A stretch of DNA of 64,000 nt from Pseudomonadota bacterium (GTDB taxonomy: Bacteria > Pseudomonadota > Gammaproteobacteria > Burkholderiales > Rhodocyclaceae): NCBI GenBank assembly GCA_018241665.1, contig JAFEDK010000003.1, positions 1 to 64,000 on the forward strand, written 5' to 3'. This document shows positions 19,183-28,309 of this stretch, in pieces. The first letter of the stretch is position 1; each line of letters opens with the position of its first letter. The translations under genes and the position numbers were made by a program. The notes under the pieces were generated by a model. The model was not told the DNA's origin and searched no databases. It was given only the letters and a program-made list of their open reading frames with translations.

Positions 19183-20796
19183 ATGACCGCCATGCTGCGA
19201 CTCTCCGAACTCCGCCTCCCCCTCGACCATCCGGAAGAGGCCCTGCCCGCCGCCATCATCCAGCGCCTGGGCATCTCCGCCGACCAGCTCGTCAGCTTCA
19301 AGGTTTTCAAGCGCAGCTACGACGCACGCAAGAACGTGCGCCTGTGCTTCATCTACATCATCGACCTGGAGGTGAAGAACGAGGCGGCGCTGCTGAAAAA
19401 ATTCGCCGACGACCTCCACGTCAAGCCGGCACCGGACACCGAGTACCACTTCATCGGCAAGGCGCCGCCCAATTTCACGCAGCGCCCAATCGTCATCGGC
19501 TTCGGCCCCTGCGGCATCTTCGCGGCGCTGATCCTGGCCCAGATGGGCTTCAAGCCGATCGTGCTGGAACGCGGCAAGGCCGTGCGCGAGCGCACCCAGG
19601 ACACCTGGGGCCTGTGGCGCAAGAACACCCTCAACCCGGAGTCGAACGTGCAGTTCGGCGAAGGCGGCGCCGGCACCTTCTCGGACGGCAAGCTGTACAG
19701 CCAGATCAAGGACCCGAAGCACTATGGCCGCAAGGTGCTCACCGAGTTCGTCAAGGCCGGCGCGCCGGAGGAGATCCTCTACGTCTCCAAGCCCCACATC
19801 GGCACCTTCCGGCTGGTCGGCATGGTGGAAGCCATGCGGGCCGAGATCACCGAGTTGGGCGGCGAGATCCGCTTCCAGCAGCGCGTCACCGACCTGATCG
19901 TCGAGGACGGCCAGGTGCGCGGCGTGCGCACCTCCACCGGTGACGAGCTGCGCAGCGACCACGTGGTGCTGGCCCTCGGCCACAGCGCCCGCGACACCTT
20001 CGAGATGCTCCACGAGCGGGGCGTCTTCATGGAGGCAAAATCCTTCTCGGTGGGCTTCCGCATCGAGCACCCCCAGTCGTTGATCGACAAGGCCCGCCTC
20101 GGCCCCCACGCCGGCCATCCGCTGCTCGGCGCCGCCGACTACAAGCTGGTGCACCACGCCTCCAACGGCCGCGCGGTGTACAGCTTCTGCATGTGCCCGG
20201 GCGGCACCGTGGTGGCCGCCACGTCGGAGCCCAACCGCGTCGTCACCAACGGCATGAGCCAGTATTCGCGCAACGAGCGCAATGCCAACGCCGGCATCGT
20301 GGTCAGCATCGACCCGAAGGACTACCCCGGCGGCCCGCTGGCCGGCATTGAATTCCAGCGCAAGCTGGAGAGCCATGCCTTCGTGCTCGGCGGCGGCACC
20401 TACGAAGCCCCGGCCCAGCTGGTCGGCGACTTCCTGCGCGGCAAGGCCTCCACCGCGCTGGGCGGCGTCGAGCCGTCCTACAAGCCTGGCGTGCATTTGT
20501 GCGATCTCGCCAGCGCGCTGCCCGACTACGCGATCACCGCGATGCGCGAGGCGATCCCGGCCTTCGACCGGCAGATCCGCGGCTTCAACATGTACGACGC
20601 GGTGCTCACCGGCGTCGAGACGCGCACCTCGTCGCCGCTGCGCATCACCCGTGGCGAGGACTTGCAGAGCCTCAACACCAAGGGCCTGTACCCGGCCGGC
20701 GAAGGCGCCGGCTACGCGGGCGGCATCCTGTCGGCCGGCGTGGACGGCATCAAGGTTGCCGAAGCCGTCGCCGCCAGCCTGCTCCAGCAGGGCTGA
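19183..20796 (+). CDS. FAD-dependent dehydrogenase (COG2509-type)
   Basis: A 537-residue soluble flavoprotein of the NAD(P)/FAD-dependent oxidoreductase family often labelled uncharacterised FAD-dependent dehydrogenase. An N-terminal region of about 90 residues precedes the dinucleotide-binding loop IVIGFGPCGIFAALILAQMG (about 104-123, GxGxxG-like). Further family patterns are FGEGGAGTFSDGKLYSQIKD and, near the end, LYPAGEGAGYAGGILSAGVDG, the second FAD contact. Substrate is unknown. The start could be ATG 19183 or 19192. It is probably its own unit: REPIN copy A separates it from draG and a GC hairpin follows. Confidence 0.85.
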   Translation: MTAMLRLSELRLPLDHPEEALPAAIIQRLGISADQLVSFKVFKRSYDARKNVRLCFIYIIDLEVKNEAALLKKFADDLHVKPAPDTEYHFIGKAPPNFTQRPIVIGFGPCGIFAALILAQMGFKPIVLERGKAVRERTQDTWGLWRKNTLNPESNVQFGEGGAGTFSDGKLYSQIKDPKHYGRKVLTEFVKAGAPEEILYVSKPHIGTFRLVGMVEAMRAEITELGGEIRFQQRVTDLIVEDGQVRGVRTSTGDELRSDHVVLALGHSARDTFEMLHERGVFMEAKSFSVGFRIEHPQSLIDKARLGPHAGHPLLGAADYKLVHHASNGRAVYSFCMCPGGTVVAATSEPNRVVTNGMSQYSRNERNANAGIVVSIDPKDYPGGPLAGIEFQRKLESHAFVLGGGTYEAPAQLVGDFLRGKASTALGGVEPSYKPGVHLCDLASALPDYAITAMREAIPAFDRQIRGFNMYDAVLTGVETRTSSPLRITRGEDLQSLNTKGLYPAGEGAGYAGGILSAGVDGIKVAEAVAASLLQQG

Positions 20797-20804
20797 AGCC
20801 GAAC

Positions 20805-20830
20805 GTGGCGGCGGCCCGCGCCGTCGCCAC
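20805..20830. terminator. Bidirectional GC hairpin between convergent genes
   Basis: GTGGCGGCGG pairs with CCGTCGCCAC (one G/T pair) around a 6-nt loop, placed between the convergent FAD oxidoreductase and porin stops. There is no T-run, so it is a weak intrinsic terminator at best. Confidence 0.45.
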
Positions 20831-20840
20831 GCGACACCGC

Positions 20841-22199
20841 TCAGAAGCGATAGCGACCACCGAGCATCAGCGACTTCGGCGTGAAGTTGGCCGGCAGGTT
20901 GGTGTCCCCGTCGAAGCCCTGACAGGTGCCGCCGGCGCACAGGGAGTTCTTGCCGCCGTTCTTGTTGCTGACCTGGGCGTAATACACGTACAGGTCGGTC
21001 TGCTTGTCGAGCGCGTACTCGTAGCCCAGGCCGTAGTGGTCCGAATCCCGGTCGGTGCTCATGCGGTCGTCCAGGTGGCTATACACCGCCCGGAAGGTAT
21101 GCACGTCGCGGAAAGGCACCGAAGCCCCCAGCCACCACACGCGGCGGTCGAGCTTCTTGCCGACACCGTCCTGCTTGTCCTCGCCGATCAGGTACTGGGC
21201 ATAGACCTTGGCCACCTTGAAGTCGTAGGTGGCGGCCAGGTTGCGCGCGGTGCGGCGGACGTCCTCCGTGGCCGGCGCGGTCACCGTGCCCTGGCGCAGG
21301 AAGTTCAGGTAGCCGGCGCCGACGAACAGATCGCCGTTCTTGTAGGTGAGCGTCGCGCTGCCGCCCTTGCCCTCGTCCTTCGGGCCGGTGCTGGTGGCGG
21401 AGCCGGTCACGCCGACATTGCTGCGGCTGTTGTTCTCCATCCCCGCCGAGTAGGCCACGTTGGCCTGGAAACCGCCAAACACCGGCGACGCGTAGAACAC
21501 GCCGTTGTCGAAGCGGCTGGCCGCCGCGCTGGACCACAGGCGGAAGGCCGTCGCCCCGCCGATGGTGAACGGATCCGAGGTGCTGGTGATCGAGTAGATC
21601 GGCGCGTAGTCGCGGCCGAAGCGGATATCGCCGTAGCGCCCACGCAGGCCGACGAAGGTGTTGCGCGAGAAGATCGCCACGCCGGTGGTGTTGGGTGCCG
21701 ACGAGGACGCCGCGCCCTGGCCCGGATTGCTGATGTTGCTGGAGTGGCCGGTGTTCTGCCCGTTGTCGAAGGAAATCCCCGCCTCGAGCTGGAAATAGGC
21801 CTGCAGGTCTTCGCCGAAGTTGCGCTCGCCCTTGAAGCCCAGCCGGCTGGCCGAGCCCAAGCCGCTCTGCACGCGAACCTTGTGCCCCTGGCCGTAATCC
21901 CCGTATTCGACGCCGGCATCCGCGATACCGTAGATCGTCAGCCCGGACGGCATCGACAACCCCTTCGAGGCCGGCGCCTGCGCAGCGGCGCTCTGCTCGA
22001 CCTTGGCCACCACCTTGGCGGTCTCGGCCTGCGCTGCGCTGGCGGCGGCCAGCTTCTTTTCCAGCTCCTCCAGGCGGCTGCGCTGGGCGGCCAGCTCGGC
22101 GCGCAGCTCGTCGGTGACATCGGCCATCGCGGGGGTGGCGGCAGCGGCAAGCGCCATCAGGCTGGCCGTCACGGCCAGGGACGCGGGAGTGTGTCTCAT
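20841..22199 (-). CDS. Gram-negative general porin with coiled-coil head
   Basis: Outer-membrane trimeric porin of the betaproteobacterial family, 452 aa. A signal peptide (1-26, ending PAMA) is followed by a predicted coiled coil (about 27-60, rich in Ala, Glu, Leu). The barrel opens with LTIYGIADAGVEYG and closes with the C-terminal Phe (MLGGRYRF) required for BAM-dependent insertion. One Cys pair (SLCAGGTCQG) is likely a disulphide in a late loop. A direct-repeat operator shared with the ABC operon lies 83-101 bp upstream, suggesting co-control by the TctD-like regulator and entry of the same solute. Confidence 0.9.
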   Translation of the reverse strand: MRHTPASLAVTASLMALAAAATPAMADVTDELRAELAAQRSRLEELEKKLAAASAAQAETAKVVAKVEQSAAAQAPASKGLSMPSGLTIYGIADAGVEYGDYGQGHKVRVQSGLGSASRLGFKGERNFGEDLQAYFQLEAGISFDNGQNTGHSSNISNPGQGAASSSAPNTTGVAIFSRNTFVGLRGRYGDIRFGRDYAPIYSITSTSDPFTIGGATAFRLWSSAAASRFDNGVFYASPVFGGFQANVAYSAGMENNSRSNVGVTGSATSTGPKDEGKGGSATLTYKNGDLFVGAGYLNFLRQGTVTAPATEDVRRTARNLAATYDFKVAKVYAQYLIGEDKQDGVGKKLDRRVWWLGASVPFRDVHTFRAVYSHLDDRMSTDRDSDHYGLGYEYALDKQTDLYVYYAQVSNKNGGKNSLCAGGTCQGFDGDTNLPANFTPKSLMLGGRYRF

Positions 22200-22281
22200 C
22201 TCTACCTTCCTTGTTTTATGTGTGGGTCGCCCGCCCCGGCCAACGGCCGGTTGCGGGCAGAACGGATTTCAGCCAAATCAG

Positions 22282-22300
22282 CTTTCGATCCGCTTTCGAT
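22282..22300 (+). promoter_or_regulatory. Predicted TctD-like operator at the porin gene
   Basis: CTTTCGATCCGCTTTCGAT: two copies of CTTTCGAT with starts 11 nt apart, as expected for two response-regulator DNA-binding domains on one DNA face. The same arrangement occurs at 27559 upstream of the ABC operon, in the same orientation relative to the minus-strand genes. Confidence 0.6.
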
Positions 22301-22314
22301 GAAGGTCAGGGGTG

Positions 22315-23376
22315 CTATCGGGGCAGCGCGGCGAAGCGCAGGAAGAAACCGCACACCTTCGGCGCGCAGACGGTGATCAGCACCACGCGCAGCACGTGGG
22401 TGGCGGTGATCAGCGGCACGCCCAGGTGCAACACCTTGGCGGTGACGCACATCTCGGCCATGCCACCGGGCGAGGCGGCCAGCAGCAACGACGGCAGGGA
22501 CACCGCGCCGCAAGCCGCCAGCGCGAGCACGAAGAGGCCCGACAGCAGCAGCGCCAGCAACGTGCTCGCCGCCGACACCGCCAGGAAACGCGGCGCGGCA
22601 CGGAAAAACTCCGGGGAGAAACGCCCGCCCAGGGCCACGCCGAGGAGCAGCTGGCCGCCGCCTACCAGCCAGCCCGGCAGCGCCGACAGCGGCACCTGCG
22701 CGGCGGTCAGCGCGGCGATGCAGGCCAGCGGCCCGAGCACCCAGGCATTGGCAATACGCAGGGCGCGGAACACCCCGACGCCCAGCAGCGAGGCCGCCAC
22801 CAGCAGGGGAAAGCGCCCCCACTCCACCGTCAGCAGGGCCGGCACGTAGCTGTCGTGTCCCTGTCCGCCCCAGTGGTAAAGGATGAAGGGCACCACCGAC
22901 ACCACCATCATCACGCGCAGCGCGTGGGCCGCCGCCACCCGGTCGGGCGCGCCACCCTGGCGCTCGGCCAGCACCACCATCTCGGACGCGCCGCCCGGCA
23001 GCCCGGCGAAGAAGGCGGTGGCCGGGCTGACGCCGGCCCAGCGGTGGATCAGCCACGCGCTGACCATCCCGATGCCCACCGCGCTGCCGGCCATCAGGCC
23101 GATCAACAGCAGGTTCTCGGCGAGATGGGCGAGGACCAGCGGTGTGAAGTACAGCCCCAGCGCCGTGCCGATGGCCCACTGGCCGGCCTGGCGGCCGCCG
23201 GGCGGACCCTCGATCATCCAGCCGGCAATGCGCGCCAGCGCCACGCTGAACAAGGGGCCGATCATCCACGGCAAGGGCACATGCAGCGCCTGGGCCAGCG
23301 CGCCGGCACAGGCGGCCAGCCCGAGGGCCGGCAGGACCCGGCCCCAGCGCAAAGTGAAACGAAAGTCGGGAGACAT
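22315..23376 (-). CDS. AbrB-family integral membrane protein
   Basis: A 353-residue membrane protein of the AbrB/COG3180 duplicated family (sometimes labelled putative ammonia monooxygenase; unrelated to the AbrB DNA-binding protein). About ten hydrophobic segments fall in two homologous halves. Each half has the family signature: PLPWMIGPLFSVALAR and AGLPGGASEMVVLAERQGG in the first, LLAASPGGMAEMCVTAKVL in the second. I take the ATG at 23376 (MSPDFRFTLRWG); the open frame extends 40 codons further but through the upstream terminator. Substrate is unknown; it lies between the porin and the ABC operon and may belong to the same uptake system. Confidence 0.85.
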   Translation of the reverse strand: MSPDFRFTLRWGRVLPALGLAACAGALAQALHVPLPWMIGPLFSVALARIAGWMIEGPPGGRQAGQWAIGTALGLYFTPLVLAHLAENLLLIGLMAGSAVGIGMVSAWLIHRWAGVSPATAFFAGLPGGASEMVVLAERQGGAPDRVAAAHALRVMMVVSVVPFILYHWGGQGHDSYVPALLTVEWGRFPLLVAASLLGVGVFRALRIANAWVLGPLACIAALTAAQVPLSALPGWLVGGGQLLLGVALGGRFSPEFFRAAPRFLAVSAASTLLALLLSGLFVLALAACGAVSLPSLLLAASPGGMAEMCVTAKVLHLGVPLITATHVLRVVLITVCAPKVCGFFLRFAALPR

Positions 23377-23433
23377 GCTGGGCAATCCACGCAAGGGAGC
23401 GGGACGGCAGCGACGCGCCCTGCCCGCTCCATG

Positions 23434-23479
23434 AAAAAAAGAAACCCCGCCACCTCCCGCTGGGGAAGCATGACGGGGT
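23434..23479 (-). terminator. Terminator after the ABC transporter operon
   Basis: On the minus strand ACCCCG (near 23479) pairs with CGGGGT (near 23444), enclosing a smaller CCC/GGG stem, and is followed by TTTCTTTTTTT. It separates the ABC operon from the AbrB-family gene. Confidence 0.75.
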
Positions 23480-23543
23480 GGAAAGCCCGGCGCCACGGGA
23501 CCACTGGCGCCGGAAACAGGGACGGTTCAGCGCATCGGCGGCG

Positions 23544-24611
23544 TCAGAAGACCCACACGGCGTCCGGCGGAAACTCCAGCCAGCGGCGCCCGCTGGCTTC
23601 CTGCCGGCTGCCCCAGGCGCGCAGCAGCGCGCTGCCGGCGTGGAAGACGTACTCGAAACGGTCGCCGAGGAACATGGACGTCGCCAGGTCGATGCTGACC
23701 CGGTGCTCGGCCGGCCCTTCGGCCAGGCGCACCTGCTCGACGCGCACCACCACCGACACCTCCTGGCCGACCGCCGCGTCGTTGCGGCGCTGGCCCCACA
23801 GGCGCAGCCCTTCGCCGACCTCGACGCAGGCCTCGCCACCACGGATCTCGGCGACACGCCCCTTGAGGATGTTGTTGCTGCCCATGAAGTCGGCGACGAA
23901 CAGGGTCTTCGGTTGGCTGTACATCTCCTGCGGCGTGCCTTGCTGTTCGATGACCCCGCCATTGAGGAGCAGGATGCGGTCGGACATGGCCATCGCCTCG
24001 GACTGGTCGTGGGTCACCACCAGCGCCGACAGCTGCATTTCGACGATCAGGTTGCGCAGCCAGGCGCGGGCTTCCTCGCGCATCTTGGCGTCCAGGTTGG
24101 ACAAGGGTTCGTCGAGCAGGATGACCGGCGGGTTGTAGACCAGCGCCCGGGCGATCGACACGCGCTGCTGCTGGCCGCCCGACAGCTGGTGCGGGTAGCG
24201 CTCGGCCAGGTGGGCCAGGCCCAGGTTCTTCAGCGCCGCCTGCACCCGCTCGGCGATCTCCGCGGTGCCGACCTTGCGCAGCTTGAGCGGGTAGGCCACG
24301 TTGTCGAAGACGGTCTTGTGCGGCCACAGGGCGTAGGACTGGAAGACCAGCCCGAGGTCGCGCTTCTCGGCCGGCACGTCGATGCCTGCCGCGCCGTCGT
24401 AGATGGTCCGCCCGGCGATCTTGACGCGCCCTTCATGCGGTTGTTCGAGGCCGGCGACGGCCCGCAGCAGGGTCGTCTTGCCGCTGCCCGAGGGCCCCAG
24501 CAGGGACACCACTTCGCCGCGCCGCAGCTGCATCGAGACGCCCTTCAGGATCGGGTTGCTGCCGTAGGACAGGGCGAGGTCGTCGACGGTCAGGATGGTC
24601 TTGTCAGTCAT
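23544..24611 (-). CDS. ABC importer ATPase (FbpC/PotA type)
   Basis: ATP-binding subunit, 355 aa, of a type I importer. Walker A is GPSGSGKTT (39-47), Q-loop [12 protein letters not shown] signature LSGGQQQR, Walker B VILLDEP and switch VVTHDQ. The C-terminal TOBE regulatory domain spans about 250-355. The pattern ([15 protein letters not shown]) is that of the iron(III)/putrescine/phosphonate importer class. Its start overlaps the permease stop by 8 nt. The cargo cannot be read from the ATPase. Confidence 0.92.
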   Translation of the reverse strand: MTDKTILTVDDLALSYGSNPILKGVSMQLRRGEVVSLLGPSGSGKTTLLRAVAGLEQPHEGRVKIAGRTIYDGAAGIDVPAEKRDLGLVFQSYALWPHKTVFDNVAYPLKLRKVGTAEIAERVQAALKNLGLAHLAERYPHQLSGGQQQRVSIARALVYNPPVILLDEPLSNLDAKMREEARAWLRNLIVEMQLSALVVTHDQSEAMAMSDRILLLNGGVIEQQGTPQEMYSQPKTLFVADFMGSNNILKGRVAEIRGGEACVEVGEGLRLWGQRRNDAAVGQEVSVVVRVEQVRLAEGPAEHRVSIDLATSMFLGDRFEYVFHAGSALLRAWGSRQEASGRRWLEFPPDAVWVF

Positions 24612-26283
24612 GAAGTTTCACTCCGAAACGCAGCGCCAGCGCCAGGCCGCAGCCCACCAGCAGCATGTTGATCAGGGACAGGGCGGCGACCACGTCGACC
24701 GCGCCGGAGGCCCACAGGGACACGATTTGCGCACCGATCACCTCGGTGCCGGGCGACAGCAGATAGACGCCGGTGGAATACTCCCGCTCGAAGATCATGA
24801 AGATCAGCAGCCAGGAGCCGAGCAGGCCGTTGCGGATCAGCGGCACCGTGATGTCGCGGGACACCCGCGCGCGGGACGCACCGACCAACCGGCCGGCCTC
24901 TTCCAGCTCGGGGCCGACCTGCATCAGCGCGCTCTGGATCAGGCGCATGCCGTAGGCCAGCCAGACCACCGCGTAGGCGAACCACACGCTGAACAGCGTC
25001 GAGCGCAGCGGCGCCAGGAAGGGCACGAAGAGGAACACCCAGAACACCGCCAGGCCGGCCATCAGGCCCGGAATGGCCCGCGGCGTGAGCACCACGTAAT
25101 CGACGAAGCGCGACAGGCCGTCCGGCTTGCGGTGGGTGGCCAGGCCGATCAGCAGGTAGCCGACCACCGCCACCGCGCCGCCAAGGGTGCCGATCAGCAC
25201 CGAGTTGAGGATGGAGCGGATCATCGTGTCCTCCTCAAACACCGCCCGGAAGTGGTCCAGGGTCAGCACTTCGAGCAGGTTGATGCCGGCACCCCAGCTG
25301 CTCACCACCGAGCGCAGCGCCACGCCGGCCACCGGCACGACGATGGTCAGCAGCAGCCACAAGCCGATCAGCGCCAGCGCCACCCACTTCCAGCCGCCCA
25401 GGGCCAGGCGCCGCTGGCGTGCCGACTTGCCCTTCACGGCGACGAAGCGCTGGGCCGACTTGAGCAGCACCCGCTGCAGCAGCACCAGCGGGAAGGTCAC
25501 CGCGATGATGCAGGTCGCCACCGCCGCCATCAGGTGATAAGACGGCGTGCCGAGCTTGTTGGTGAGCTTGTAGAGGTAGGTGGTCAGCACCAGGTGGCCT
25601 TCCGGATCGCCGAGGATCAGCGGCAGGCCGAAGATCTCGAAGCCCAGGAAGAAGACCAGCACACCCACATAGAGCAGCGCCGGCGAGACCATCGGAATGG
25701 ATACGTCGCGGGCCACGCGGAACGGGCTGGCACCGCTCAGCCGCGCCGCCTCCTCCACGTCAGAGCCGAGATTGCGCAGCGCCGACGAGGAGTACAGGTA
25801 CACGTGGGGCACGTGGGTCAGGCCGGCGATCAGCACGATGGAGGTCATCGAGTAGATGTTCCACGGCACGCTGCCAAAGATCTGCTCGAACCACACCGAG
25901 AAGAAGCCCACCGGCCCCAGCGACACCACGTAGCCGAAGCCGAGCACCACCGGCGAGACGAAGATCGGGATGAGGATCGGCGTCTCCAGCCAGCGCCGGC
26001 CGGGCAGGTCGGTGCGCACCATGATGAAGGCCAGGATGGCTCCGAGCGGGATGGCGATGACGCTCATGCCAACGGCGATGACCAGGGTGTTCTTGGTCGC
26101 CGACCAGAAGTCCGGATCGTCGAAGATGAACGCGAAGGCCTCCAGGCTGAGGCGGGCTGCCGGCATGAAGAACGGCCCCGACAGCACGCTCTGGTAGAAC
26201 ACCAGGCCGAGGGGAAAGAAGACGGACAGGGCGAGCGCAGCCACCACTGCCCGCCTGGGCAATGTCTGAAACATGGGAGTCAC
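24604..26283 (-). CDS. ABC importer permease, double-length (FbpB type)
   Basis: A 559-residue fused permease with two BPD_transp_1 domains, about 12 transmembrane helices. Each half ends with an EAA loop that contacts the ATPase: EEAARLSGASPFRVARDVSIP (first 20 residues: EEAARLSGASPFRVARDVSI) near 185 and EEAGRLVGASRARVSRDIT near 465. Fused permeases are typical of iron(III) (FbpB, AfuB) and 2-aminoethylphosphonate importers. The start is ATG 26283 or the internal ATG 26274. Middle gene of the operon, 72 nt after the binding protein. Confidence 0.92.
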   Translation of the reverse strand: MTPMFQTLPRRAVVAALALSVFFPLGLVFYQSVLSGPFFMPAARLSLEAFAFIFDDPDFWSATKNTLVIAVGMSVIAIPLGAILAFIMVRTDLPGRRWLETPILIPIFVSPVVLGFGYVVSLGPVGFFSVWFEQIFGSVPWNIYSMTSIVLIAGLTHVPHVYLYSSSALRNLGSDVEEAARLSGASPFRVARDVSIPMVSPALLYVGVLVFFLGFEIFGLPLILGDPEGHLVLTTYLYKLTNKLGTPSYHLMAAVATCIIAVTFPLVLLQRVLLKSAQRFVAVKGKSARQRRLALGGWKWVALALIGLWLLLTIVVPVAGVALRSVVSSWGAGINLLEVLTLDHFRAVFEEDTMIRSILNSVLIGTLGGAVAVVGYLLIGLATHRKPDGLSRFVDYVVLTPRAIPGLMAGLAVFWVFLFVPFLAPLRSTLFSVWFAYAVVWLAYGMRLIQSALMQVGPELEEAGRLVGASRARVSRDITVPLIRNGLLGSWLLIFMIFEREYSTGVYLLSPGTEVIGAQIVSLWASGAVDVVAALSLINMLLVGCGLALALRFGVKLHD

Positions 26284-26355
26284 CGATGGGTTGGCGTGGA
26301 TCGGGACGCCGGCCGCGGCATCAGGCCGGGCCGGCGGCGGAACCGGGAGGCCCGC

Positions 26356-27462
26356 TTACTTCGCCTTGACGGCGCCGTTCCACTGCTTGATGAAGTCGAG
26401 GCGCTTGGCCTGATCGAGGTAGGTCAGCAGGCCGGTGCCGATGGGCACCGGGCGCAGCGCGTCGCCGAGCTGCTTCTTGAGGCCGCTGGCAGTGGTCTCG
26501 CCTTCCACGTCGCTGCGGATCGCGTAGAGATCAGCCTTGTTGGCGATGATCTCCTGGCCCTTCTTCGACAGCACGAAGTCCACCCACAGCTTGGCCGCGT
26601 TGGGGTGGCGCGCGCCCTTGGCGATGAACATCACCCGCGACAGCACCAGCGTGTAGTCCTTGGGCAGCACGATGCCCAGCGACGGGTCCTTGCGGGCGCG
26701 GGTCAGCGCGTAGGCCGCGTTGAGGTTGTAGCCGATCAGGTTCTCGCCGGAGGCGATACGCTCCATCATCGTGCCGGTCGCGCCCTGCACGCGCACCGCG
26801 ACGCCGCCGAAGGCCTTCAGCAGATCATTGAAGCCGGCGCCGTTCACCTGCTTGTCCTGGGTCACCAGCATGAAGCCGACACCGGACTTCTCCGGGTCGT
26901 AGGTGGTGACCTTGCCCTTGTACTTGTCGGCCTGGGCGCTCAGCAGGCGCACGAAGTCGGCGTGGCTCTGGGGCACGTCGGCGGCCGGCACCAGGCGCTT
27001 GTTGTAGACGAAGCCGACCGGCTCGTAGGTGGTGCCGAAGGCCTCGTTCTTCCAGTTGGCCCAGTCGGGCAGCTTGGCCGTCTCGGCCGACTTGTGGGGC
27101 TGGGCGTAGCCGTCGTTGACCAGCTTGACCTGCAGGTCCATCGCCGACGACCAGGTCACATCCGCCGAGGCGCCGGCGGCGCTCTCCGAGATGAAGCGGT
27201 TGTACAGCTCGGTGGTGCTCATGTTGCTGTACTCCACCTGGACGGCGGGGTACTGGGCGCGGAACTCGCGGATCAGGTGGTTGGCCTGCTCGTTGTCGGT
27301 CACCCCGTAGATCACCAGCTTGCCTTCCTTGGCGGCCGCGGCGGCCAGTTCGGACGGGGTCTGGGCCAGCGCCGGCGCGGCGCCGAAAGCGGCGGCCACA
27401 CAGGTGGCGACCAGCAGCTTGCCGAAACGGCGGCGGGAAGCGGGCAGGAACGTGTTCATCAT
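26356..27462 (-). CDS. ABC importer periplasmic binding protein (Fe3+/AfuA-like)
   Basis: Solute-binding protein of 368 aa in the cluster that binds Fe(III), polyamines or phosphonates. A twin-Arg-like or Sec signal (RRRFGKLLVATCVAAAFGAAPALA) is cleaved near residue 33. The mature domain begins with KLVIYGVTDNEQANHLIREF, the typical first strand of this cluster. There is no clear tyrosine dyad for ferric ion near the C-terminus. With a TctDE-like sensor pair and a co-regulated porin, an organic anion is as likely as iron. Confidence 0.88.
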   Translation of the reverse strand: MMNTFLPASRRRFGKLLVATCVAAAFGAAPALAQTPSELAAAAAKEGKLVIYGVTDNEQANHLIREFRAQYPAVQVEYSNMSTTELYNRFISESAAGASADVTWSSAMDLQVKLVNDGYAQPHKSAETAKLPDWANWKNEAFGTTYEPVGFVYNKRLVPAADVPQSHADFVRLLSAQADKYKGKVTTYDPEKSGVGFMLVTQDKQVNGAGFNDLLKAFGGVAVRVQGATGTMMERIASGENLIGYNLNAAYALTRARKDPSLGIVLPKDYTLVLSRVMFIAKGARHPNAAKLWVDFVLSKKGQEIIANKADLYAIRSDVEGETTASGLKKQLGDALRPVPIGTGLLTYLDQAKRLDFIKQWNGAVKAK

Positions 27463-27558
27463 CTTGTCTCCTCTATCTTTTCTGTGATCCGTCGGCCGGT
27501 TCCGCCGGGGCTGTGCGCCCTCTGGCGGACCGTCTGGGATGGATCATTCGCCGATCGC

Positions 27559-27577
27559 CTTTCGATTCGCTTTCAGT
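27559..27577 (+). promoter_or_regulatory. Predicted TctD-like operator, ABC operon/tctDE
   Basis: CTTTCGATTCGCTTTCAGT repeats the CTTTCGAT pair with the same 11-nt period seen at 22282. It lies in the divergent gap, 97-115 bp upstream of the binding-protein gene and 55-73 bp upstream of the response-regulator gene, so it could serve both. Confidence 0.6.
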
Positions 27578-27631
27578 CTTTTCCGGCGCTAACCTTGGCC
27601 CATCTCCCCTTTTTACAAGAAAGCCGCCCCC

Positions 27632-28309
27632 ATGCGCATCCTCCTCGTGGAAGACCACCCGGAACTCGGCGAGTGGCTGGCGAAATCCCTACGCCAGGCC
27701 GGCTACGCCGTCGACGTGGCCGACCGGGGCGACCACGCCGAGCACTTCCTGCTGTCCCAGGAGTACGACGGCGCGATCCTCGACCTGACCCTCCCCGGCA
27801 AGGACGGGCTCGACGTGCTGCGCGGGCTGCGCGCCCGCGGCTCGCGCATGCCGGTGCTGATCCTGACCGCCCGCGGCGCGGTGGACGACAAGGTCAAGGG
27901 CCTCAACCTGGGCGCCGACGACTACATGGCCAAGCCCTTCGAACTCAACGAACTGGAGGCCCGCCTGAAAGCCCTGCTGCGCCGCTCGGCCGGCTTCAAT
28001 CCGGTGGTGCGCATCGGCCGGCTGGATTTCGACACGGTCAGCCGCCTGGCCAGCGTCGAAGGCCGCCCGCTGGCCCTGACCCCGCGCGAGCTGGCGGTGC
28101 TCGAAGCCCTGCTGCTGCGGGCCGGCCGCCCGCTGGCGCGGGAGGCCCTGTTCGAGAAGGTCTTCAGCCTCGACCAGGAAGCCCGCGCCGAAGCCATCGA
28201 GATCTACGTCCACCGCCTGCGCAAGAAGCTCGACGGCTCCGGCGCCTGCGTCACCACCGTGCGCGGGCTGGGCTACATGCTCGGCCCGGAAAAGACCGAC
28301 GCACCATGA
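27632..28309 (+). CDS. tctD: TctD-like OmpR-family response regulator
   Basis: A 225-residue response regulator. The receiver domain (1-115) has the acidic pocket EDHPE, the phosphoacceptor Asp in DGAILDLTLPG (D51) and the Lys in MAKPFE. A winged-helix DNA-binding domain follows (about 130-220, LTPRELAVLEALLLRAGRP, IEIYVHRLRKKL). TctD-type regulators control tricarboxylate uptake in Salmonella. Divergent from the ABC operon and overlapping the kinase gene by 4 nt. The exact ligand is unknown. Confidence 0.88.
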   Translation: MRILLVEDHPELGEWLAKSLRQAGYAVDVADRGDHAEHFLLSQEYDGAILDLTLPGKDGLDVLRGLRARGSRMPVLILTARGAVDDKVKGLNLGADDYMAKPFELNELEARLKALLRRSAGFNPVVRIGRLDFDTVSRLASVEGRPLALTPRELAVLEALLLRAGRPLAREALFEKVFSLDQEARAEAIEIYVHRLRKKLDGSGACVTTVRGLGYMLGPEKTDAP

